Position numbers and translations under genes: made by a program. Source: an uncultured Candidatus Poseidoniales archaeon (GTDB lineage: Archaea > Thermoplasmatota > Poseidoniia > Poseidoniales > Thalassarchaeaceae). Taken from it: a DNA stretch of 11,101 nucleotides. Location: assembly GCA_950068635.1 (NCBI GenBank), contig CATMIM010000008.1, positions 1 to 11,101 on the forward strand, written 5' to 3'. Positions 1 through 7,718 of the stretch are shown here, in pieces (positions within the stretch are counted from its first letter, which is position 1; every line of letters begins with the position of its first letter). The notes beneath the pieces are model-generated. The model made no database searches. It was given only the letters and a program-made list of their open reading frames with translations, and was not told where the DNA came from.

Positions 1-531
1 CTTGCTCATGGCGCGCATCCACATCGGCCAAGGCAGTCTGGTCGTCTCCGTGAGGATGAGGAAGGAGGAGATCGCCAGCAGCAGCCACGGGAGGAGCTCC
101 CGACTCTCGGCGTACAGGCCGAGCCCGGGGTCCACACCGAACAGGAGGCGGGCGAATCCCAGCAGACATACCGCGAGTATCATCCCGAGCTGCGAGCCGC
201 GCGCCGAGTAGCAGACACCCTGCGTGGCGTAGCCAGCGAGCAGCATGCGGTGACCGGGCAGCAGTGCGAGCGCGGTGTCACCGTCAGGGGCGCCCACCAG
301 TGCGCTTGGAATGTAGTTGAGGAAGGTGTGCACGCAGCCCATCGCCACGATGATCGCCGCCACCGCGGACAGAGGGATTCCGATTCCCACCGCCAGCGGT
401 GACATGCTGAGCGCGATCAGTGCTACGTTGTTGACGTGGAATCCGGGGATGAGGCCGGTCATGCAGCCGAGGAAGACGCCGATGAAGAACGCTGCCAGCA
501 ACCAGAGATATTCTGCCAGCCACACCTCCAT
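1..531 (-). CDS. TctA/COG1784 family integral membrane protein, N-terminal part
   Basis: This is a partial gene: the first 177 codons are present and the 3' part lies beyond the left edge. Reading the minus strand from ATG 531 gives a hydrophobic protein with helices near residues 8-24, 33-66, 112-131 and 146-161. Two stretches are typical of the archaeal branch of the TctA (tripartite tricarboxylate transporter large subunit) family, COG1784: GLIPGFHVNN at 26-35 and GAPDGDTALALLPGHRML at 80-97. Family members are membrane permease-like proteins. The archaeal members often lack recognised TctB/TctC partners, and their substrate is not known to me. The start is fixed by a strong Shine-Dalgarno sequence, GAGGTGA (plus positions 536-542), 4 nt upstream of the ATG. 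It lies 38 nt downstream of the OB-module gene on the same strand, so the two are probably co-transcribed. The family call is from remembered motifs; transport activity is inferred. Confidence 0.85.
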   Translation of the reverse strand, partial: MEVWLAEYLWLLAAFFIGVFLGCMTGLIPGFHVNNVALIALSMSPLAVGIGIPLSAVAAIIVAMGCVHTFLNYIPSALVGAPDGDTALALLPGHRMLLAGYATQGVCYSARGSQLGMILAVCLLGFARLLFGVDPGLGLYAESRELLPWLLLAISSFLILTETTRLPWPMWMRAMSK

Positions 532-569
532 ATCTTCACCTCACAAGTTCTCCAAACGCCATCTGACCC

Positions 570-2153
570 TCAACGACGGTCCAGACAGAGTTTCACTTCT
601 CGGTCGGCCACGTTCTCTTCCGTGGTCAACCGGCCTACCCAGTCGATCGGTTGAGCGCCCGCCGCGGTCTGCGCGGCCAGTTCGCTACCGTCACCGAGAA
701 GGCAGAGTCGTTCTCCAATGGCACTCCCTTCGCGGGCGATCCACAGCGTTCCGTCGGAACCGTTGGTCGCGATGCCGCTGATCTTGACCCGCTTGTTGAT
801 GTCCCACTGCCAGTCATCGAAGCCCTCGGTCCAGGAGAGCGTGACCGGGTTGGGGGTTGGCCCGACGAGCGTGATCGCGTGCACCTGCAGGATGAGCCGC
901 GCATCGGCTGTGTCCCAGATGACCGTGGCGTTGATGCGCACCATGGTGTCGGCTTCGAGCCATTCAGCGCGGGCGCCCTCGAGCACCATGCGCACGCGCG
1001 TCGAGCGGGTGAAGTAGTCAGGTCCGTCGGCGAAGTAGCCCTTGTTGTAGTCGGGGGAGATGGGGTCGGTGCTCCAGCCCTCGAAGTTCAGCGTCTGGTT
1101 GCGATAGGCGTTCGGGTCGCGCACGACATCTCCCAGTGGCACAGTCTCCTCGCCAATGGCTCCTGTCGGGTTCGTGAACTCAGCATCGTAACCGTGGTCG
1201 AGGCATAGTTGCACCTTCTGCTCCTCCCACACCAGCCGGCCGGTCCAGTCCTGTGTGATGCCGTCCTGGTCTCCCGGTGCTGGAAGCAGGCAGAGTTTGT
1301 TCTGGCCCGCATCTCCGGGTCCCATGACCCACCAGCCGTCGGAGAGGTTGGCGCTGGTCCCCTCAAGAGTCACCAGCGCTCCTACATCGTACGACCAGTA
1401 GACGGCGTCCGAGCTCCATGAGAGTCGCTTCGCCCCCGCCGCCCACAGCACCTCGATCTGGGTGGCGTGGGTCTGCAACTGCCAGCGGAACGAGCGTTCG
1501 TCCCAGCGCAGCCAACCGGTCACGATGATCTTGCTGCCCGACTCGAGCGATTCGGTCAAGCGCCCCTCCATCGATGTGGAGATGATGTGGTCGGCATTGC
1601 TGTACGACGGCGAGTCCATCAGCGAGAAGGTCTGCCGCGTGATGTTCGCCTCGATGACGCCGCCTGCGTATCCGGTCAGCGTGATCAGGTCGCCGTCGTA
1701 TGTGCTCGGACTGTGGGACAAATCGGTCAGGGAAAGCAGATGCACGTCCGGCACCCATCTGGCGTCGTAGGTGATCGCACCGGCACCCTGTGATTGGATC
1801 CAGATCTTGCCGTTCCATTCGACCACCTCGCCGACCCCTTCGACCATCGTTCCGATTGGCGGTAGGGTAGCCGGCAGTCCATCATCGCGGCCAGACTGGC
1901 GCATGCCGGTCTCGGTCCAGCGAATCTCCACGACGTTGTACTCATCCTCGAGCAACAGGTCGATTCGGTCCGACCCGTCTGAATACGGATCGCGCACGTA
2001 CGAAGTCAACACTCCTTGCACCTTCACCGACTCACGTATGTGCTCGTGGATCTCGGCTATGTCCACACGGTCGGGTTCTCGAACCTCGGCGTAGAAGTTC
2101 ATCACACTCACAAGCAGGATGCTCAGAAAGAACATCGCCCACAGTTTGCTCAT
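570..2153 (-). CDS. Membrane-anchored multi-OB-fold-like protein (unknown function)
   Basis: The predicted protein has 527 residues. One hydrophobic helix at residues 5-21 (WAMFFLSILLVSVMNFY) has no clear cleavage site, so an N-terminal anchor with the rest outside the cell is likely; five N-x-S/T sequons (for example NIT, NLS, NAT) agree with export. The rest is beta-rich and looks like five tandem OB-like modules, near 41-125, 152-235, 257-318, 350-430 and 454-525. Modules 1, 2 and 4 share a pattern of G-V-x-x-W followed by a long strand. Modules 3 and 5 share LCLL, then DWxGRL, an EE pair and V-x-LCLD. Exported OB-fold proteins are known (COG4085, bacterial BOF), but I do not recognise an exact family. 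OB folds bind nucleic acids, sugars or proteins, so no ligand is assigned. The ATG has no Shine-Dalgarno site and a TATA-like box lies about 27 nt upstream, which suggests a leaderless mRNA. It is the likely first gene of an operon with the TctA-like gene. Confidence 0.85.
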   Translation of the reverse strand: MSKLWAMFFLSILLVSVMNFYAEVREPDRVDIAEIHEHIRESVKVQGVLTSYVRDPYSDGSDRIDLLLEDEYNVVEIRWTETGMRQSGRDDGLPATLPPIGTMVEGVGEVVEWNGKIWIQSQGAGAITYDARWVPDVHLLSLTDLSHSPSTYDGDLITLTGYAGGVIEANITRQTFSLMDSPSYSNADHIISTSMEGRLTESLESGSKIIVTGWLRWDERSFRWQLQTHATQIEVLWAAGAKRLSWSSDAVYWSYDVGALVTLEGTSANLSDGWWVMGPGDAGQNKLCLLPAPGDQDGITQDWTGRLVWEEQKVQLCLDHGYDAEFTNPTGAIGEETVPLGDVVRDPNAYRNQTLNFEGWSTDPISPDYNKGYFADGPDYFTRSTRVRMVLEGARAEWLEADTMVRINATVIWDTADARLILQVHAITLVGPTPNPVTLSWTEGFDDWQWDINKRVKISGIATNGSDGTLWIAREGSAIGERLCLLGDGSELAAQTAAGAQPIDWVGRLTTEENVADREVKLCLDRR

Positions 2154-2176
2154 GGCTACGCTATGCCGAAAGGTGG

Positions 2177-2184
2177 CTTAAACG
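2177..2184 (-). promoter_or_regulatory. Probable TATA box for the OB-module gene
   Basis: On the minus strand the bases read CGTTTAAG, centred about 27 nt upstream of the ATG at 2153. That is the spacing expected when an archaeal transcript starts at or next to the start codon, and the gene has no Shine-Dalgarno sequence. The TTTAAG/CTTAAA core is nearly symmetric, so it could also serve the divergent gene at 2225, leaving about 20 nt of leader. The match to the TATA consensus is only partial and rests on spacing. Confidence 0.4.
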
Positions 2185-2224
2185 TCAGGGCGCACCTCTC
2201 GACCCCGCTCGGGGCGCTCGCTTC

Positions 2225-3613
2225 ATGTGGGAATCTCCTCCTCGGCACGCCATGGGTGGGCGTCAGCAGGTCATTTCCGGGGTGCTCCTCCTGCTATTGA
2301 TCACCTCGTTCGCATCCCCGGTCAGTTCACATGTGGGTCTCTCGATGAGCCAGTTCTCCTTCAGCACCGAAGATGAGGGCAATGCAACACAGGAGAACAC
2401 GACGACTGACGAGAGTGTGCAGTGGAACTGGACTGCGCATGTACCGGTATGGAATGTCGGCGACCAGTGGACCTTCGATGTCGAACTCGATGCGATGGAG
2501 ATGGTCGAGGAGACCGCCGAACTCGAGGGTGCGGAACTCGATTTCCTCTACGGCACCGGAGTGATGACCGTGGAGGCGATTCAGGAGCAGGAGGTGGACG
2601 GGGTACTGACGCCGGTCTACCAGACCTTCACCAGTGGCAACTTCGTCGGTCAGGGGCGCGACTTTCCCGCACCGGTCATCGGCGATGTCGATGGAACACT
2701 CAAGGTGTTGTTCGAACTGACGGAATGGTATCGAGTCAGTGACCTCGCGATGACCGGCTACTCCAAGCGACTGGCGTTCACCTTCACTCCCCAGATCATC
2801 TTCGAAGGCCCGGATATCGAGATCACCGACTTCACCGAGGATTCGCTATATGATCCGCCGCGGGAGTTCTATGATTTCCCGCTCGCCCTCAACGACTCCT
2901 GGTACGAGGAGACCAACCACTCCAGCAACTACTCGGGCGGGGAGGGCGGATTGATCGAGGCTCCGGATGGGCCTGAGCACAGCAACGAGGAGTGGGACTT
3001 CTCGGTGGCGGGGCAGGTCGATTCCGCGTGGCCCGGATGCGAGAACAGCACCGAGGTGTGGATGCACGACGAAGCGGGCGAGCCCGAGGAATGGCGCTGG
3101 TGGTGTCCCGCCGTGCGCCAGTACACGCACCGCTGGACCGACGACATCGCGCTCGGCGGAGTCAACGCGACACTCGTCCTGACAGGATACTCTCCCGCCA
3201 CACCGGACGAGGTCATCGAGGTCGCGGTGCAGCCCGACTGGTCGCCATTGAACGCCGAGGTCAACCTGACCATTTGGGTCAATGATTCAGCAGGGCAGCC
3301 GGTGGCGAATGCGTCCGGAATCGTCTACCACGGAAGTACGACGCTAGCTTGGACGACCGTTTCCAACGGCACGGCGCGCCTGATGCTGCCCGTTGGCAAC
3401 TCCATGGACGACACGCCGACAGAATACGACTGGGGGACGCACGGTGTCGTGGCGATCATGCTGTCCAGCCAGGTCGTCGGAGTGGACACGCTGACTCTCG
3501 AGGGGAGCGCCATCGGTGGCCTGCTCAGAATCCAGGCACTTTCGCTGGCGGCCGAGGCGAGCGAGGTCATGGCTCGTCTTGTTCAGGATTTCGAGCCCGC
3601 GGTACGCTACTGA
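2225..3613 (+). CDS. Secreted beta-rich surface protein, unknown function
   Basis: The protein has 462 residues. A signal peptide is visible at about residues 10-35 (hydrophobic core VLLLLLITSFA, then SPVSS). ATG 2252 (residue 10) would give a more standard signal peptide; neither start has a clear Shine-Dalgarno site. The mature part is acidic, with twelve N-x-S/T sequons, as expected for a glycosylated archaeal exoprotein. Residues 75-85 (VWNVGDQWTFD) form a G-D-x-W-x-[FY] element, common at the start of beta domains in archaeal secreted proteins. Cys272 and Cys294 could form a disulfide. Residues 333-427 look like an Ig-like or carboxypeptidase-regulatory-like domain (VNLTIWVNDSAGQPVANASG). 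The C-terminus is a helical segment without a convincing transmembrane stretch, unlike its neighbour at 3567-4625. The gene is divergent from the OB-module gene and its last 47 nt overlap the convergent neighbour. I do not recognise the family. Confidence 0.85.
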   Translation: MWESPPRHAMGGRQQVISGVLLLLLITSFASPVSSHVGLSMSQFSFSTEDEGNATQENTTTDESVQWNWTAHVPVWNVGDQWTFDVELDAMEMVEETAELEGAELDFLYGTGVMTVEAIQEQEVDGVLTPVYQTFTSGNFVGQGRDFPAPVIGDVDGTLKVLFELTEWYRVSDLAMTGYSKRLAFTFTPQIIFEGPDIEITDFTEDSLYDPPREFYDFPLALNDSWYEETNHSSNYSGGEGGLIEAPDGPEHSNEEWDFSVAGQVDSAWPGCENSTEVWMHDEAGEPEEWRWWCPAVRQYTHRWTDDIALGGVNATLVLTGYSPATPDEVIEVAVQPDWSPLNAEVNLTIWVNDSAGQPVANASGIVYHGSTTLAWTTVSNGTARLMLPVGNSMDDTPTEYDWGTHGVVAIMLSSQVVGVDTLTLEGSAIGGLLRIQALSLAAEASEVMARLVQDFEPAVRY

Positions 3614-4625
3614 CGACCGCGAAGGCAGCACCGGCGGCGATGATCGCCATGATGACGAGCCCGACGATGATCGCGGGCATGAGCCAGTTCGACGTGCTGG
3701 TCACCGAATGCGGCTCCGATTCGTAGTAACTGTACTCCACCAGGGTGGTGGAAAGGAGCAGGGTCTCCCCATCGTACATCTCGGTGCGCGCGAGGAAGCC
3801 CTCCTCCCTGAAGTGGTCGAGGAAGGTGAGGTTGTCACCCAGATGGTCGCGGCGGATGATGATGGTGTCATGCGACTTCTCGTTGGCCGCTCCGTAGTGC
3901 ACTGTCGTCAGGTTCAGGGCACGGTAGGCCACCTGCTGCGTGCTCACCTCGTCCCGCCAACTCTCCGTCCACGGACCTTTGTTCTCCCGAGTGCGCTCGG
4001 TCACGTTCGAAGTCTCGGTCATCTCCACGTCCCACGAACTTCCCACCTCGACCACATCCGGCCAGTCGCCGACCCGTTCCGTTTCGGTGGTCTCGCGGAG
4101 CTCGTAATCGAGGACGTTGTCCTCGCCGCCGCCCGAGAAAGAGGTCTCGGTGTTGGTCACGGCGGCGAGTTTCTCGTAGCGATGGGTGCCTTGCGCCTTC
4201 CAGTGGTCGGCAGTATGCACGATGGACATGTTCAGCGTGTCGTTGGTGAACGCGGTGGTGTTCTCCACCCAGGTGATGGTGACGTTCACAGAGTGGCTGA
4301 TTCGGGCTCGGTCGCAGTTGCCCGACCAGCCGAGGATGCTGCAGCCCTCGCTGCCGAGATGACCCACGGTCAACTCCTCCGAAGCGGTCACCGCGACGCT
4401 CAGCAGGTCACCTTCGTCCTCCCAGGCGGCGCGCAGGCGGTTGAGCAGTTCTGCTGTGTAACCCTCGTAGACGAACTCGTCACCGTCGTGGTAGATCGGC
4501 TCGTCCAGACGGAATGAGGCAGCGGTGGCTGTTGGCAGCGGAAACAGCAGCAGGGCCAGCAGCAGCGCGAGCACTGCTGAACCGGGAAGCGTCGACCGCC
4601 GACCCGTCCCCGTCCGCGGGCGCAT
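3567..4625 (-). CDS. Exported protein with C-terminal membrane anchor, unknown function
   Basis: The protein has 352 residues from ATG 4625. That start is preferred over the in-frame GTG at 4631 because GGTGAT on the minus strand lies 6 nt upstream of the ATG but abuts the GTG. It has a basic N-terminus, a signal peptide (SAVLALLLALLLFPLPTATA, ending near residue 36), a beta-rich ectodomain, a transmembrane helix at about 315-337 (MPAIIVGLVIMAIIAAGAAF) and a short cytoplasmic tail. Seven N-x-S/T sequons and a probable Cys95-Cys104 pair fit an extracellular location. The start of the ectodomain, IYHDGDEFVYEG, resembles VWNVGDQWTFDV in the convergent gene at 2225-3613. A later VGSSWDVEMTETSNVT resembles LNDSWYEETNHSS there, so the two may be distant relatives. 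It is divergent from the S8 protease gene, with 88 nt between starts. No family or function is recognised. Confidence 0.85.
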   Translation of the reverse strand: MRPRTGTGRRSTLPGSAVLALLLALLLFPLPTATAASFRLDEPIYHDGDEFVYEGYTAELLNRLRAAWEDEGDLLSVAVTASEELTVGHLGSEGCSILGWSGNCDRARISHSVNVTITWVENTTAFTNDTLNMSIVHTADHWKAQGTHRYEKLAAVTNTETSFSGGGEDNVLDYELRETTETERVGDWPDVVEVGSSWDVEMTETSNVTERTRENKGPWTESWRDEVSTQQVAYRALNLTTVHYGAANEKSHDTIIIRRDHLGDNLTFLDHFREEGFLARTEMYDGETLLLSTTLVEYSYYESEPHSVTSTSNWLMPAIIVGLVIMAIIAAGAAFAVVSSVPRARNPEQDEP

Positions 4626-4713
4626 GCTCACATCACCAGAGGCCGGATTTTCAGTCTGCCGCCGGGAAGGGTCAGGTTGAAGGCGTGTCTACGGGCACAT
4701 CGGACCGAGCGAG

Positions 4714-6738
4714 ATGATTGCTGACAGTCGCAGTGACGTATCGCGCCGCATCCGCATGCTGTGGGCGAGCCTTGCTGTGTTCGCCCTCCTGTTCCTGCCC
4801 AGTATAGGTGCGGCGGTCACGCCAGAAGTGGCGCCACTGCCCGCGGAAGTCGGAGAGGAGCCGTGGTGGGAGACCACGAGCATGGACCGCGACCGGGACG
4901 GCATCTCCGATTCGATTCCGATAGCGATCGCCAGCGAATTGCACGATTGGGTCGACGACGAGGGACGCATCGGGGTGATCGTCGATTTCGACCATCAACC
5001 GAGCGCCGCAGACGAGAAGATGCTCGCCGACCATGTCAATTTCGAAACCGAATGGCGTTTCCCGCTCATCGATGCTCTCGCCGGCCCCGTCGAGGTGAGC
5101 AGGCTGGGAACCTTGGCCAACCTGCCGGGAGTCGTCATGGTGGAACTGGACGGCATCCTCACCATCGCCATGGAGGATGTCAAGGAGGTGCACGGCGTCA
5201 CCACAGTCTGGGAGGACACCGGCTACACGGGCGCGGGCTCAGTAGTCGCTATCATCGACACCGGCATCGATGGCAATCACTCCGGCATCGACGACCTCGA
5301 CGACGACAACAGCACATACGACCCGAAGATCATCGCCTTCTACGACGCCATCAACAACCCTGACAAGGTCAACGGCAGCGATGTCGAGCCGTACGACGAC
5401 CATGGACACGGGAGCCATTGTGCGGGCATCACCACAGGCACGGGTGCACCCACCTACGAGCACATCGGGATAGCACCACAGGCGCAGTTAGTGGGAGTGA
5501 AGGTGCTCAGCGGGAGCGGGTCGGGTTCTTTCGCTCAGGTCATGGGTGGGATGCAGTGGACGGTCGACTACCGGCACGAGTTCAACATCCGGGCGGCGAG
5601 CATGAGCCTCGGCGGTCCGGGCCTGTCCGAGTTCACCTCATCCGAGGAGGACAGCGTCAACAGGATGGCCAACGAGATGGTGCGCAACGGCATCTCGCTG
5701 TTCATCGCCGCGGGCAACTCCGCCATCTCGTTCCAGATCGGCACACCAGGGAGCGCGGAGGATGTCGTGACGGTCGGCGCGCTCGACAAGGACACCGCCA
5801 TCGCGATCTATTCCAGCCAAGGGCCGACCGAGGAGGGGCGCATCAAGCCGAACATCGCCTTCGTCGGCAGCAGCGTGATGTCGGTCGATGCAAACACCGG
5901 AACCGGCTACACCGCGATGTCCGGCACGAGCATGGCGACCCCTGGAGCCGCCGGAGTGGCGGCGCTGATGTACCAGGCGAATCCGGACCTCTCGCCGTTC
6001 GATGTGCGCAACATCATGCAGGAGACTGCAACCTATCGCTTGTGCATCTACATGGCCGCCAACGAACCATGTTTTGAGGATGCAATACCCAAGAATCGGC
6101 AGAACAACGTCTACGGCCACGGGCAGGTGGAGGCGGTTCCCGCAGTGATGGAGGCGGCCAACGAGGTGTATGGCCTGACTCTTGCGATGAACGTTTCATT
6201 GGTGAGCGAGATCGGCGGAGACAACAAGGTGCACGTCGGCCCGGGTGGAGGCGTCGTCTTCTCACTCCTGGGGGATCCGATGAAGATCCAGTGGCGCACA
6301 TGGGACATGCGTGACTACTGGTCCGATCACCCGTATTACGAACCGGGAGAGACCTCTGTCGAGGTTACTCATGAGATGCTGCTCGACCGGCTGCGCTACC
6401 TGCCAGGCAACCACCTGACGGGAAACCAGACGATCATGCTGCGCGCCATCAAGGAGGACAACGCCTCGACCAACGCTGTGGCGCATCTGCATGTGATGGG
6501 AGATGATCCGATCTCTGTGACCGCTGACTCGGAGGGGATTTCCGGTCTGGTGTTCTTCCTCGCGGCGCTGATCGTGCTGTTGCTGATCGGCGTGGTGATC
6601 ACCGGGCTGATGGTCGCCAATGCGCGGCAGAAGCACGGTGGTTGGCAGGAGGCCGGCCTGTGGCCGATGGGTGGAGCTGACGCTCCCCCTGACGGGGAAC
6701 TCGAGCAGACATTGGACAACGAGGAACCAGGCGGTTAG
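4714..6738 (+). CDS. Subtilisin-like serine protease (peptidase family S8), membrane-anchored
   Basis: The protein has 674 residues. The Asp/His/Ser triad is visible: Asp182 in VVAIIDTGID, His232 in DDHGHGSHCAG and Ser406 in SGTSMATPGAAG; the oxyanion Asn335 is in IAAGNS. All key residues are intact, so it should be an active endopeptidase. A signal peptide lies at about residues 15-34 (MLWASLAVFALLFLPSIGAA). Residues 85-150 resemble an inhibitor-I9-like propeptide. A calcium-type motif, DRDRDGISD, sits at 58-66. A C-terminal domain (about 485-600) precedes a transmembrane helix at about 611-635 and an acidic tail, so the catalytic domain should face outside, tethered to the cell. Six N-x-S/T sequons are present. 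ATG 4714 has only a weak upstream GAGCGAG; ATG 4756 (residue 15) is the alternative and would give a shorter n-region. The membrane-protein gene at 6772 follows after 33 nt, probably in the same transcript. Likely role: degrading environmental protein or maturing surface proteins; the substrate is inferred. Confidence 0.95.
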   Translation: MIADSRSDVSRRIRMLWASLAVFALLFLPSIGAAVTPEVAPLPAEVGEEPWWETTSMDRDRDGISDSIPIAIASELHDWVDDEGRIGVIVDFDHQPSAADEKMLADHVNFETEWRFPLIDALAGPVEVSRLGTLANLPGVVMVELDGILTIAMEDVKEVHGVTTVWEDTGYTGAGSVVAIIDTGIDGNHSGIDDLDDDNSTYDPKIIAFYDAINNPDKVNGSDVEPYDDHGHGSHCAGITTGTGAPTYEHIGIAPQAQLVGVKVLSGSGSGSFAQVMGGMQWTVDYRHEFNIRAASMSLGGPGLSEFTSSEEDSVNRMANEMVRNGISLFIAAGNSAISFQIGTPGSAEDVVTVGALDKDTAIAIYSSQGPTEEGRIKPNIAFVGSSVMSVDANTGTGYTAMSGTSMATPGAAGVAALMYQANPDLSPFDVRNIMQETATYRLCIYMAANEPCFEDAIPKNRQNNVYGHGQVEAVPAVMEAANEVYGLTLAMNVSLVSEIGGDNKVHVGPGGGVVFSLLGDPMKIQWRTWDMRDYWSDHPYYEPGETSVEVTHEMLLDRLRYLPGNHLTGNQTIMLRAIKEDNASTNAVAHLHVMGDDPISVTADSEGISGLVFFLAALIVLLLIGVVITGLMVANARQKHGGWQEAGLWPMGGADAPPDGELEQTLDNEEPGG

Positions 6739-6771
6739 GCAAGGTCTGCTGTTCGTGCGAGGGTGTCAACC

Positions 6772-7626
6772 ATGCCGAGCACCTCGCTGCTGCTCTCGGC
6801 GCTGTTCGCTGGCGTTGTCGCAGTGCTGGTCACGCTCGCCATCGAGCGCTGGGGTGGCATCCACGGCGGGGTGCTCGGGACAGTGCCTTCGACATTGGTG
6901 CCTGCGGGACTGGGAATCTGGGTGGCGACCTCAGGGGATGCCGAACAGTTCCAGCGAGCGATGGGCATCGTTCCGGTCGGGTTGCTGCTCAATGCGGGCT
7001 TCCTGTGGCTCTGGCGCATCATCCCCGGTCGCCTGCCTGATTGGAGATTCGGCGTCCGTCTGACTGTGATCACACTCATCACTCTCGTGGCGTGGTCAGC
7101 CGCTGCGGCGGCCACGATGGTCGGCGTGGGCTTCCTGCTCGCGCAAGGAACATCCTCACTGCTCATCGGTTGGCTGGCGCTGGCACTGGGAATCAGCATC
7201 GGCATCGCCACCTGCTGGAAGCACGTTCCTGCGCCTCGCGGAGATAATCCGGTGGGGCCGAGCACCTTGGTGGCGAGGGGGCTCGCTGCTTCGCTGGCGA
7301 TCGGAATCGCAGTCCATCTCGCCGGGTCGGGGGACTCGCTGGCGAGTGGGCTGATGAGCATCTTCCCAGCGATATTCACCACCAGCATGGTTGCATTGTG
7401 GATTTCACAGGGCGAGGCGGTTCCCACCGGAGCGATCGGTCCGATGATGCTCGGCGCCATGTCCGTCTCGCTGTATGCGCTGCTGATCGCGCTGTTCTAT
7501 CCGATGTCCTCGAGCACCCTCACCCTCGCGGGCGCGTGTGTCGCGGGTTGGTTGCTGGCGGTGGCTGGGGTGAATCTTCCCACTTGGCTGTGGCTGCGAC
7601 GGCGTGCGGGGATTGCAACGGACTAG
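6772..7626 (+). CDS. Multi-pass membrane protein with internal duplication, unknown function
   Basis: The protein has 284 residues and is almost entirely hydrophobic, with about nine predicted helices near 5-23, 35-51, 63-82, 97-119, 126-146, 166-184, 194-210, 220-243 and 249-266. ATG 6772 is chosen over the in-frame GTG 6763 because GGTG at 6762-6765 then lies 6 nt upstream as a Shine-Dalgarno site. The two halves look related: GGVLGTVPSTLVPAGLGIW (32-50) compares with SGLMSIFPAIFTTSMVALW (192-210), and each is followed by a G-x-x-P segment and another helix. Such two-fold repeats are typical of small transporters; the G-x-x-x-x-x-P-[SA] signature is reminiscent of DUF3147-like proteins, but I am not sure of the family. 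A loop at about 147-163 is polar and basic. It starts 33 nt after the S8 protease stop codon, so co-transcription is likely, but no functional link is evident. Confidence 0.8.
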   Translation: MPSTSLLLSALFAGVVAVLVTLAIERWGGIHGGVLGTVPSTLVPAGLGIWVATSGDAEQFQRAMGIVPVGLLLNAGFLWLWRIIPGRLPDWRFGVRLTVITLITLVAWSAAAAATMVGVGFLLAQGTSSLLIGWLALALGISIGIATCWKHVPAPRGDNPVGPSTLVARGLAASLAIGIAVHLAGSGDSLASGLMSIFPAIFTTSMVALWISQGEAVPTGAIGPMMLGAMSVSLYALLIALFYPMSSSTLTLAGACVAGWLLAVAGVNLPTWLWLRRRAGIATD

Positions 7627-7718
7627 AACACTGATTCTTCTCGCAGAGGCATCACGTCTGGCGAATGCGGTGGATTGAAGCGAGCGCGCCGGTCCCGGCA
7701 CACGCTGGAGGCAGTGAG

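Noticed and set aside
284..523. 79-codon minus-strand frame at the left end
   Set aside because: It is in a different frame from the TctA-like gene, whose family motifs and strong Shine-Dalgarno site cover the same bases; the product is Arg/His-rich.
2203..2214. CCCC-GCTC-GGGG hairpin upstream of the gene at 2225
   Set aside because: Only four base pairs with a four-base loop; expected by chance in GC-rich DNA and not linked to a clear signal.
3516..4517. Open reading frame of 333 codons on the plus strand
   Set aside because: It lies antisense to the 352-residue exported protein, which has a signal peptide, Shine-Dalgarno site, sequons and a membrane anchor. The antisense product is Val/His/Arg-rich without any recognisable domain, as expected for a shadow frame in GC-rich DNA.
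5418..6120. Long open frames on both strands inside the protease gene (for example 5418-6077 plus, 5638-6120 minus)
   Set aside because: The S8 frame contains all catalytic motifs across this stretch; the others are Arg/His-rich shadows.
7665..7718. Upstream start of the HD hydrolase adding 18 residues
   Set aside because: The ATG at 7719 has GGAGG 7 nt upstream and matches the usual start of the family just before the IRDxxHGDI motif; the extra residues have no family similarity.
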